DNA of 30,133 nucleotides, taken from a virus. Both the position numbers and the translations under genes were made by a program. Below are positions 8,806-15,808 of this stretch, piece after piece (positions within the stretch are counted from its first letter, which is position 1; every line of letters begins with the position of its first letter). The notes under the pieces are model-generated. The model was not told the DNA's origin. It saw only the letters and a program-made list of their open reading frames with translations, and made no database searches. The stretch covers positions 1 through 30,133 of IMG/VR virus record IMGVR_UViG_3300021961_000419, one strand, 5' to 3'.

Positions 8806-9915
8806 TTAGCCGTGAGTTTCTTCAAAATATGTTTGCAACCAGTTCCAATCCACAGTCTTTTTCAGTGCATCTTTATCATCTCGGTGTTGTTCTGCATAGG
8901 CATTTCCTTCTCTGGCTCCCATCAATACCCAATCTGAATGAGGACCTTCTGCAAATGCCAACCAACGATCCAACCACAGATGTGAATCTTCACCATAACT
9001 CACAGTCAATTTCACAGCCTCACGGAAGGCTGTTCTCCATGCCTCATAAGGTGTGGTGGCGAATGTGGCTTCACTGACAGTTCTGGGAACTGTGATGGTC
9101 TTGCTGTATTGTGTGAAATCTAAACCGAAGTTCACAGGTGTGTTCAACACTAGATTGCTGTTGTAACATACCACACCCATATGACCATATTGCAATCTGT
9201 TGCTCATGTTCTTGGCATGGAAGATGATGTGAGCGTCAGCAATGGTTTCCACGGGATAATCAAACACTGTGATATCCGTGATGAAGTTTTTGCCAGTCAC
9301 CACGAAGAATTGTTTGGCATCACCTGCCAGATCCACACAACGTTGGAACATCTTTCTACGACCATCAATGCCATCAATACGAACTGCACGGGGACAAATC
9401 TTCACCAGATGATTCCAATTTTCTTCAGCATTGGTTTCACCGTTGCTAGCAAAGAACACAGGAACTGCATCCTTCTTGGCAGTCCTACGTACCTTCAATG
9501 TGTGTAATGCCACCACAGGATCCACTTCAATAATCATCTTGTCTGGCCATTCCCATGGGTCATCACTCACCTTCTTGGCTTTTTCAATCACCTTGCGTTC
9601 TCCAGCCCATCCTGCGATGAACACTTGTTCTGCGTCCTTACGGACCACAAAGATGACTGGGCCAGAAATGTGTTCCCAGGTGATGCCATTGCTACACCGA
9701 TACAACTTTCGTTCAGACCCCTTGGCATCAATGATGTCCACGTAATCAAATGCTGACAGTTCTTTGTCGCCTGCCTGGGCCCATCCTTTAGCATCTGTCA
9801 CTGTGTCAATGAAGTCCGTGAACCATCCAAGACTCCGGACCCAAGGCTTGGTTTCCAGAATCCAATATTGTTCAAACAAGTCAGTATGTGCCAGCCATGT
9901 TTCATTATTCAGCAT
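8806..9915 (-). CDS. Probable glycosyltransferase-like protein (family uncertain)
   Basis: The 369-residue product overlaps the GT2-like gene upstream by 11 bases, with AGGTGAGG just before the ATG. Residues ~151-260 look like a GT-A-type domain seen in proteins of large marine phages: VPVFFASNGETNAEENWNHL, CPRAVRIDGIDGRRK, FFVVTGKNFITD, and DAHIIFHAKNMSNRLQYGHM. The last 100 residues include TPYEAWRTAFREAVKLT, a block I recall following such domains. The N-terminal ~145 residues are Trp-rich and contain a second strand-rich part (VIFVVRKDAEQVFIAGW). I see no clean DxD, so catalytic activity is uncertain; the VDPVV and NFITD segments are possible alternatives. Coupling to the GT2 gene suggests they modify the same target. 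Confidence 0.5.
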   Translation of the reverse strand: MLNNETWLAHTDLFEQYWILETKPWVRSLGWFTDFIDTVTDAKGWAQAGDKELSAFDYVDIIDAKGSERKLYRCSNGITWEHISGPVIFVVRKDAEQVFIAGWAGERKVIEKAKKVSDDPWEWPDKMIIEVDPVVALHTLKVRRTAKKDAVPVFFASNGETNAEENWNHLVKICPRAVRIDGIDGRRKMFQRCVDLAGDAKQFFVVTGKNFITDITVFDYPVETIADAHIIFHAKNMSNRLQYGHMGVVCYNSNLVLNTPVNFGLDFTQYSKTITVPRTVSEATFATTPYEAWRTAFREAVKLTVSYGEDSHLWLDRWLAFAEGPHSDWVLMGAREGNAYAEQHRDDKDALKKTVDWNWLQTYFEETHG

Positions 9916-10621
9916 TCTTCCTCACCTTTTTCATTTTTGTGATTTTTTTCACTTCATTATCAATACGTTTTTCTTCATTGGTGCCGATGCTAGGACCGAA
10001 CGCCCATTGTCCTACATGACGAACCTGAAAACTTAGGTTCATGTCAATCAGAATCTTATGTCCTGCTTGACGAAGCTTATTTTGAAAATAAAAATCTTCA
10101 CCATGCCAATCATTGTCATAGTATTCAAAATTGAAGAAAGGAGGTTCAATGTTTTTTAAAATTTCTGTTTTCATCATCATACACCCCATACCCACACCTT
10201 CCACTTCTTGCAGTTCCTGGTCACCTTCTAGTGGTAACCAGTTGTCCCAGTTTCCTCGTTCCGGGTACGCCACAGTTTGAAGTGGGACTGAACGTTTCAT
10301 GTAGTTAGCGCACACCACATCTACATTGTGTCCCATCAATCTCATGGCAGTGGTGCTGGGAAACAGCATGTCTGAGTCCAGCCAAAGAGCGTAGTCTGCT
10401 TTAATGTTCATGGCTTGTTTTGCCAGACGTTCACGCTGAGCCAACAGAATGGTGCTTTGGTCATAGATGACATGAACATCAATACCTGCCATGGTAGTGG
10501 TTTTCACCAACTCCACCAATGCAGTTGTGAACAAACTGTACATGGATTCCTTACATGGAATCAGAATGGCTAGTTTAGTGGGGCGTGTTTTCCAAATACT
10601 TAAGTCATAGATGTTCTTCAT
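9905..10621 (-). CDS. Glycosyltransferase, GT2-like (GT-A fold)
   Basis: The 238-residue product is predicted to transfer a sugar from a nucleotide-sugar donor in the cytoplasm. The N-terminal strand LAILIPCKESMYSLF is the GT-A start, and DYALWLDSDMLFPSTTAM carries the metal-binding D82-S-D84 motif. VEGVGMGCMMMKTEIL is the acceptor-side loop typical of GT2-type phage enzymes, and WHGEDFYFQNKLRQAGHKI matches the ED-containing catalytic/acceptor motif. The C-terminus is lysine-rich (KKITKMKKVRKNAE). The start overlaps the previous gene by 4 bases and the end overlaps the next by 11. Donor and acceptor are unknown; phage fibres or virion proteins, or host surface glycans, are inferred from context. 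No membrane segment is visible. Confidence 0.82.
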   Translation of the reverse strand: MKNIYDLSIWKTRPTKLAILIPCKESMYSLFTTALVELVKTTTMAGIDVHVIYDQSTILLAQRERLAKQAMNIKADYALWLDSDMLFPSTTAMRLMGHNVDVVCANYMKRSVPLQTVAYPERGNWDNWLPLEGDQELQEVEGVGMGCMMMKTEILKNIEPPFFNFEYYDNDWHGEDFYFQNKLRQAGHKILIDMNLSFQVRHVGQWAFGPSIGTNEEKRIDNEVKKITKMKKVRKNAE

Positions 10622-11076
10622 ACACCAGCTACCCCTGCTGCCAATGAGGTGGATTGTGTGGTGATGTCACGAATCATTCCCGTGATTTCATATACACGTT
10701 TCACAAATAGTTGATAGTCAGCTAAAGGAAACTGAGTCACAGTATTTAATGTATCAATACTGTACTTATCAAAAATAAGAATTTCCATGGCGGCTTGACG
10801 AGCCCATCGTTCAATCATGGCAAACCGTGTGGTCTGTAAATCATTGTTCAGAAGGTTCAACAAATGTTCTGGGTCATGTTGAGCTAGAACATCTTCCAGA
10901 AAGGCAATACGCTCTGGCCATGTGTTGGCTTCTTTCAGGTACTTCAATTCATACAGAAGTTCCGTGAGTTTCTTTTTGTCATACCCAATGGAAACCCATC
11001 GGACATAACGTTCTTCGTATTCCGATGGGTTATCATTGATGGCATTCAGTAATGTGTCAAAGGTAATGTCTGTCAT
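10618..11076 (-). CDS. Unknown 152-residue protein heading the glycosyltransferase group
   Basis: The product is mostly alpha-helical and charged: ITFDTLLNAINDNPSEYEER, YVRWVSIGYDKKKLTELLYE, then ERWARQAAMEILIFDKYS and LADYQLFVKRVYEITGM. I recognise no family. I choose the ATG at 11076 because GGAG lies 8 bases upstream; a GTG at 11085 in the same frame would overlap that site. Its stop overlaps the ATG of the glycosyltransferase downstream (ATGA, 4 bases), so the two should be co-translated and may act together. There is no signal peptide or membrane segment. It differs sharply from its fibre neighbours in lacking Thr/Ser/Gly repeats, so it is probably not a virion shaft protein. Confidence 0.7.
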   Translation of the reverse strand: MTDITFDTLLNAINDNPSEYEERYVRWVSIGYDKKKLTELLYELKYLKEANTWPERIAFLEDVLAQHDPEHLLNLLNNDLQTTRFAMIERWARQAAMEILIFDKYSIDTLNTVTQFPLADYQLFVKRVYEITGMIRDITTQSTSLAAGVAGV

Positions 11077-11108
11077 AATTATCACTCCACATGAAAATAG
11101 TATAAAAC

Positions 11109-11116
11109 AATTTATA
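11109..11116 (-). promoter_or_regulatory. Possible late-type promoter box TATAAATT
   Basis: The 64-base gap before the 152-residue unknown gene holds TATAAATT, a 7/8 match to the late box, 32 bases before the ATG at 11076. The same gap also holds TTGACA (11132-11137) 15 bases upstream of the TATAAA, a sigma70-like arrangement with short spacing. Either could start transcription of the glycosyltransferase group; neither is certain. Confidence 0.35.
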
Positions 11117-11140
11117 TATGTGCTACAATTTTGTCAAGTC

Positions 11141-11317
11141 TTAGTAGGTGTTTGGTGTGGTTCTACCACCGAAGTCTGTGGACAACCGGATTTGACCGGT
11201 TGTGATGCCAATTTGTGCACCTAAATTAGCTCTCAGTGCCACCTGGCCTGAGAGACCGTATGCGTTACGGACTCGCCCCATGGTGATTGCTGAACCTGTA
11301 TTTGGAATTATACCCAT
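11141..11317 (-). CDS. Small 58-residue phage protein with FGG-type C-terminus
   Basis: This short gene lies between the S74 fibre and the 152-residue unknown. It reads MGIIPNTGSAITMGRVRNAY at the start and GQIRLSTDFGGRTTPNTY at the end. A good Shine-Dalgarno (AGGGG, about 6 bases before the ATG) and a tight fit (23 bases after the fibre stop) support it. The combination of a VRNAYGLSG-like start with a DFGG/PNTY end resembles short modules at the N-termini of, or beside, tail proteins in T4-like cyanophages, where EFGGS-type motifs are common. A fibre accessory or adaptor is plausible; no function is known to me. Confidence 0.75.
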   Translation of the reverse strand: MGIIPNTGSAITMGRVRNAYGLSGQVALRANLGAQIGITTGQIRLSTDFGGRTTPNTY

Positions 11318-11340
11318 TGTGAACCCCTAGAAGGCCAAAA

Positions 11341-13371
11341 TTATTTAGTGCAGTTGCAATTCTTCTTCACTTCATCTAATTCCAACTTTAAGGCCTTGAT
11401 GGCTTCTACTAATACTGGAATTAACTTCTCATACTTCACGGTCAAGTATTGTTCATCAATAGGTGCAGGTGCTACAGCTTCAGGAAGAACAATTTGCACT
11501 TCTTGAGCGCTAACACCCACTTGCATTTTGTCATTGTTGTAACCTAGTGACTTGGCCACTTCATTTTCTGTGAAGTAGTATCCATTCAATGAAGTTACTT
11601 TTTCTAGTGCATTTGGGATGGTGCCATGGAAGTTCTTCAAACGAGCGTCAGAATAGAACGCTGTGATTTCATTGGTGGCACGAATTTCACCTGCTGTACC
11701 TGAGCCTGCTGTACCCACACCCAATGAATTGAATTGAACATTGGAGCTGGTTGCTACAGCTTGTCCGATGCTAATGGTGACTGCACCTGTGGCACCAGAC
11801 ACAGTGACACCCGTGCCTGCCACATTGCTGGTAACACCTGAGTTGGTGATGGTGACGGCGCCTGTGCCACCTGACACACTGATGCCTGATCCTGCTACAG
11901 CAGAGGTTACACCTGCGTTAGTCAATGTCACAGAACCACCAAGTGATACTGAACCACCACCTGACATACCAGTTCCTGCTGTGACTGTTACTGCACTGTT
12001 CACCAAGCCAGCATTTGGAAGGCCTGTGCAATTGGTCAATGTACCTGATGAAGGAGTACCTAGAGCAGGAGTGGTGAGTGTTGGGCTTGATGCCAACACA
12101 ACAGAACCTGAACCTGTGGTACCGTTGCTCAAGTTGGAAGCAGCAATTTGTGAACCGTTGATGAGATAGTTCTTGCCTGTTGGGATGTTGATGTGTTCTG
12201 AGCTGAGCCAAGAATTAGTACCGTTGTTATAGGCCCAGGTCTTGTTACCTGCAGTTGTGGCTTCCACAGTTAGACCTGCGCCATCAGCACCTGCGTTTGT
12301 GGCATTACCCTTGGCTACTGTCAAGTTCAAATCATCAATGTCTACAGTGGTGCTGTTCACTGTTGTGGTGGTACCATTCACAGTCAAATCACCTGAGATG
12401 GTGACTGCATTACCGCTCAATGAGATGGCAACTGCACCTGTTGAGGACTTGATGTCATTACCTGTTACTGTCAAATCACCCTTCACTTCCACATCAGAAG
12501 CGTTCAATGTTAGAGCTGTGGCGCCAGTTGAGGACTTAATGTCATTGCCATTCACAGTAACATCACCTGCTAATGTAACATCAGCACCTGCCATGGTGAT
12601 GGCAGTGGTGGCGCTTGAACTGGAAGCAATAACTAGTTGACCACCTGATTGAATCAACCGACCAAATTCTGTACCACCATCCTTCAGGATGATGTCTGAA
12701 CCATCAGCATCAAGAATGATGTCAGCAGCTGCATCAAGAGTGAAATCTGCTGATGCATTCACTTGTGCAATGGTGGGTGTGGTGATGGTTGGACTGCCAT
12801 TGAACACCAACAAACCAGTACCAGTTTCATCTGATACTGCTGCCAACATTTGAGCTGATGTGGCAGTCAAAGTGTTGTTGGCAAGATTGATGGTCTTGTT
12901 GGTCAATGTTTGTGTGACATCAGTACCCACCATGGTGGTGGTGGCATCTGGGATGGTCACTGTTCGGTCAGCTGTGGGATCCACTACTGTTAGAAGTGTT
13001 TCAAAGGCATCTGCTGTGGCACCTTCAAAATACAAACCATTGGTAACAATGGCGGCATCTAGTGTTTTGTTGGTGAGTGTTTGTGCACCATCAAGTGTTG
13101 TAAGTGTTCTTGTGGCTGAGCCTGTGTAGTATTTGATATCACCGGCATTGTTCCAAACGTCACCTGATACAGGTGATGAAGGATCAGCACTACCAGCTAC
13201 AACACGAATACTAGCGGTAGAAGAACTACTTGTGACAGTAGTAAACTTACCTGTCATGGTAGTAGAACCGTCTTTTTCTACCTTGTCGGTGTTCAAATTA
13301 CTGAAGTTGTTGTCTACTTCAGTATTTGTGAGTGGAGTACCTTTTACGTTTCTTAAGGTTAGTGTGGACAT
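11341..13371 (-). CDS. Tail fibre protein with C-terminal peptidase-S74 intramolecular chaperone
   Basis: This is a 676-residue host-recognition fibre. The N-terminus (NVKGTPLTNTEVDNNFSNLN; KVEKDGSTTMTGKF) is the LTNxEVDxNF / TMTGK attachment-type start common in phage fibres. The shaft has [24 protein letters not shown] and repeated GDLTVTGNDIKSS units, then SGGTGAVTITNSGV repeats. The last ~104 residues are an S74 domain: YSDARLKNF carries the conserved Ser574-Asp dyad and SDxRLK motif, followed by LNGYYFTENE, VGVSAQEVQ, LPEAV and YEKLIPVLVEAIKALKLELD. In this family the chaperone drives trimerisation and then cuts itself off before the Ser. The product ends with a Cys-containing NCNCTK. 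AGAGGA lies just upstream of the ATG; an internal late promoter precedes it. Confidence 0.9.
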   Translation of the reverse strand: MSTLTLRNVKGTPLTNTEVDNNFSNLNTDKVEKDGSTTMTGKFTTVTSSSSTASIRVVAGSADPSSPVSGDVWNNAGDIKYYTGSATRTLTTLDGAQTLTNKTLDAAIVTNGLYFEGATADAFETLLTVVDPTADRTVTIPDATTTMVGTDVTQTLTNKTINLANNTLTATSAQMLAAVSDETGTGLLVFNGSPTITTPTIAQVNASADFTLDAAADIILDADGSDIILKDGGTEFGRLIQSGGQLVIASSSSATTAITMAGADVTLAGDVTVNGNDIKSSTGATALTLNASDVEVKGDLTVTGNDIKSSTGAVAISLSGNAVTISGDLTVNGTTTTVNSTTVDIDDLNLTVAKGNATNAGADGAGLTVEATTAGNKTWAYNNGTNSWLSSEHINIPTGKNYLINGSQIAASNLSNGTTGSGSVVLASSPTLTTPALGTPSSGTLTNCTGLPNAGLVNSAVTVTAGTGMSGGGSVSLGGSVTLTNAGVTSAVAGSGISVSGGTGAVTITNSGVTSNVAGTGVTVSGATGAVTISIGQAVATSSNVQFNSLGVGTAGSGTAGEIRATNEITAFYSDARLKNFHGTIPNALEKVTSLNGYYFTENEVAKSLGYNNDKMQVGVSAQEVQIVLPEAVAPAPIDEQYLTVKYEKLIPVLVEAIKALKLELDEVKKNCNCTK
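12032..12060 (-). repeat. 29-base identity shared with another fibre gene (3640-3668)
   Basis: Partner copy of the identity listed at 3640-3668, here in the S74 fibre shaft. It lies just after a segment encoding [12 protein letters not shown]. Confidence 0.9.
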
Positions 13372-13373
13372 CG

Positions 13374-13571
13374 TTATCCTCTATTGGCAATTAATAGTTG
13401 GAGCATATTTTTAATATCTGTTAATTCTTGTTTTACACTATTTATATCAGTTTCAAGTTCTTTCATTTTGTCTTTACTGAAACGTCTGGCTTTATATGCT
13501 GCCAACCCCTCTAAATCAGTATTCACAACCGCAGAACTGTTACTGTCTCGACGAATTTTTAGTTCATCCAT
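13374..13571 (-). CDS. Small coiled-coil protein
   Basis: This 65-residue product lies between the 739-residue structural gene (stop 5 bases upstream) and the S74 fibre (start 3 bases downstream). A basic N-terminus (MDELKIRRDSNSS) leads into YKARRFSKDKMKELETDINS, then VKQELTDIKNMLQLLIANRG; the second half has heptad-like spacing of Leu/Ile/Met and should form a coiled coil. It could be an assembly factor or a trimeric connector for a fibre, but nothing identifies a function. Tight packing and in-frame codon quality support it as real. A late-promoter box for the downstream fibre lies inside it. Confidence 0.7.
   Translation of the reverse strand: MDELKIRRDSNSSAVVNTDLEGLAAYKARRFSKDKMKELETDINSVKQELTDIKNMLQLLIANRG
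13439..13446 (-). promoter_or_regulatory. T4-type late promoter box TATAAATA inside the 65-residue gene
   Basis: A perfect TATAAATA lies within the coding region of the small coiled-coil gene, with its downstream end 67 bases ahead of the S74 fibre ATG (13371). Position and spacing suit an internal late promoter allowing extra fibre transcription. The fibre has a good Shine-Dalgarno (AGAGGA). Confidence 0.6.
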
Positions 13572-13575
13572 GATA

Positions 13576-15795
13576 TTATGCCATCAATGCCAAGGCACGC
13601 ATGCTGTTTACCCTGGGGATGTAATAGGAATCCACACTGGTCATGACAATTTTCACAGCAAACACAGTGAATTGACTAAAAGCAGAACCGTTAGATGTGT
13701 ATTCAAACACTCCAGAACTGTTCAATCCTCCCACCACAGTGGTTTCATCATGTCCATTTTTATTGAACTTGTATACTAGTTCTCCAGCACCCAATGTGTT
13801 GCTGTTCAAGCTCTTCACCATTTGTGTCCAAGGACGGCTCTTGGGATCCACGGTGTCACCAGGAGCCACTAGTTTAGCGTACAATGTGATGTCCGTACCT
13901 GATGGGATTTCAGCGTCCAAAAACACCATTAAGTCATCTGCTTCAGAACCTGTTGGAAGAGACACAAAGCGTGTGTGGTATTTGGCGTTGCCTTGTACAT
14001 CTGTGGCTTCATAATCCACTGTGATGATGTCATCGGTACCTGTTACCGCGGCGTTGGAGGTCAATGTGATGCTATCTCTGGCGGTGACGGCACGTACCAC
14101 GCCAATCACTTTGCCTTCTGAATTACGCAACACAGAACCATTGATGACTTGATTGATGAATGCAGTTTCATCACCTGTGGTCTTACCTGTTACTGTGGTA
14201 CTGCCTGTACTGAAGGTGGAAGTACCAGACAATGTTCTACGCACACTACGAACCACGTGTTCATAACCAATGATTTGTGACTTGGTGATGTCCACGATGG
14301 GTGAGATGTTGGGGTTGCTGGTGGCAAAATTCACCTTCACCATCACAGAACCCAAGGTGTCATTTGTGATGTTCAAACCACCAGCCAATGTTTCATAGCT
14401 GTGTGAGTACACAGTCTTTTCTTCACCTAATGTGAAGATGCCTTCCTTCTTCATGGCAGTGTAGGCAGCAGGTTCCACTTCAGCAGAATTGTAAATCTTA
14501 TGCTCAAATGACAATGCTGAATCATTATATTCCACATAGGAGATGGCAGGTGCCATTTGATGAATCAATTTACCTTCTGTACCATCTTCATAAGGTTCCA
14601 ATGAGATGATGGCAGTGCCTGCACTGGAAGCAGTTGGTGTTCTCTTGATGGATACAGTTTCACCGTCTGAGAAAGTACCAGAAACTATTTCTGTGTGTGC
14701 CACAGCATTATATCGGTCATAATTCAATACAGTACCAATAGCACCACTGGTTCCACCCGTTAGTGTGTCGCCTACTAAAATGTCTACTGAGTTGGCACTG
14801 ATGCCAAGATAATCAATCTTCTTGTTCTTCAAGTACAATGTACCGCTGGACACATTGAAGTCAGCACGATATAACGTAAACTTCATATCACTGGTTTCTG
14901 AGACAGTCCAACTTACACTGTTGCTAGACACATAGAATCTACCAGCAGAAGGTTGTTTGTCAATTTTTTCTTCAGTACCAATTTTGTTTTGACCTAACAC
15001 GGCTGTCCAGACTTCATAACCTTCACGACCACCTGCAGGAAGAAGCACAATGGCATATTCTTCATTGTTCTTCAAGTACACAGGTGATTCAAATGTAAAT
15101 TGTGTAGGTGCAGAAGCATCAGTAGACACATTCACATCTTTAGGATATAAGGTAACTGTGCTAAATGGGACAATTTCTGTGCCAGGATTTCCATTAGTAG
15201 TGGTGCGAATTTGTAATGTGATAGGTACGGTTGCTGAAGAAGGGCGTGTTTTGAAATACACATCCACCTTGGTGATGAAAATACCGTTATCCAAACCAGA
15301 TACAAAGAAGGTTTGTGCCACAGGATCCTTGAATGTTGTAGTGGATGGATTCACTGTAACGGTACGTTCCACAGACAATTCTCTGGGTGATGTGGAACGT
15401 GCAAATGTGATATTAGGTGCTCTTGTAGCTGCAATCTTGGCACTATCATATGTGATGGCGCCAAAAGAATTGTAGGTAGTGATAGCTACACAATCTGTCT
15501 GAGCATTTGGGTCAGAGGGATGATTGATGAGGGTGAACACGCGTGTTCCTGTCTTGAATGTTTCTGCAGGAATACGAAACACACCAGTGAGTTCACCGTT
15601 GGTATCAGTAATTAAACTACCACCAAAAGCCGTTTGAGAACTAGTTCTACAATGGTCTGTTACCAATTGTCCATCAAAGAAGGGATATACGCGAGTGTTT
15701 GGCTTCAATCCTTTGGCATTGAAGTTGACGGAAGCACTACGCATATACGGTAATGGTTCGTCAGTAGGCTGCTGTATAATTGGAGGTGTTGTCAT
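13576..15795 (-). CDS. Large virion structural protein, companion of the DUF4815-like protein
   Basis: The product is 739 residues. The N-terminus (LPYMRSASVNFNAKGLKPNT; RVYPFFDG) introduces an Ig-like sandwich seen in phage baseplate/tail proteins. Then come FRIPAETFKTGTRVFTLINH, DPVAQTFFVSG, GIFITKVDVYFKTR and PVTLQIR-like strands, a block I recognise from the C-terminal part of DUF4815-type and cyanophage gp10-position proteins. The C-terminal third (residues ~500-739) is beta-rich and ends SYYIPRVNSMRALALMA. The ATG follows the preceding stop by 13 bases, so the two giant genes form a pair. A peripheral-baseplate connection to the fibres is inferred from order; enzymatic motifs are absent. 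Confidence 0.65.
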   Translation of the reverse strand: MTTPPIIQQPTDEPLPYMRSASVNFNAKGLKPNTRVYPFFDGQLVTDHCRTSSQTAFGGSLITDTNGELTGVFRIPAETFKTGTRVFTLINHPSDPNAQTDCVAITTYNSFGAITYDSAKIAATRAPNITFARSTSPRELSVERTVTVNPSTTTFKDPVAQTFFVSGLDNGIFITKVDVYFKTRPSSATVPITLQIRTTTNGNPGTEIVPFSTVTLYPKDVNVSTDASAPTQFTFESPVYLKNNEEYAIVLLPAGGREGYEVWTAVLGQNKIGTEEKIDKQPSAGRFYVSSNSVSWTVSETSDMKFTLYRADFNVSSGTLYLKNKKIDYLGISANSVDILVGDTLTGGTSGAIGTVLNYDRYNAVAHTEIVSGTFSDGETVSIKRTPTASSAGTAIISLEPYEDGTEGKLIHQMAPAISYVEYNDSALSFEHKIYNSAEVEPAAYTAMKKEGIFTLGEEKTVYSHSYETLAGGLNITNDTLGSVMVKVNFATSNPNISPIVDITKSQIIGYEHVVRSVRRTLSGTSTFSTGSTTVTGKTTGDETAFINQVINGSVLRNSEGKVIGVVRAVTARDSITLTSNAAVTGTDDIITVDYEATDVQGNAKYHTRFVSLPTGSEADDLMVFLDAEIPSGTDITLYAKLVAPGDTVDPKSRPWTQMVKSLNSNTLGAGELVYKFNKNGHDETTVVGGLNSSGVFEYTSNGSAFSQFTVFAVKIVMTSVDSYYIPRVNSMRALALMA

Positions 15796-15808
15796 GTTTA
15801 TTTAACTG

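Noticed and set aside
11083-11085. GTG as the start of the 152-residue unknown
   Set aside because: It overlaps the GGAG ribosome-binding site that serves the ATG at 11076.
11132-11137. TTGACA as a host sigma70 -35 element
   Set aside because: Spacing to TATAAA is only 15 bases; with so many A/T-rich gaps this is weak, so it is mentioned only as an alternative.
13097-13371. Fibre N-terminus as a separate adaptor gene
   Set aside because: The frame is continuous with the shaft and S74 domain; there is no stop or internal start signal.
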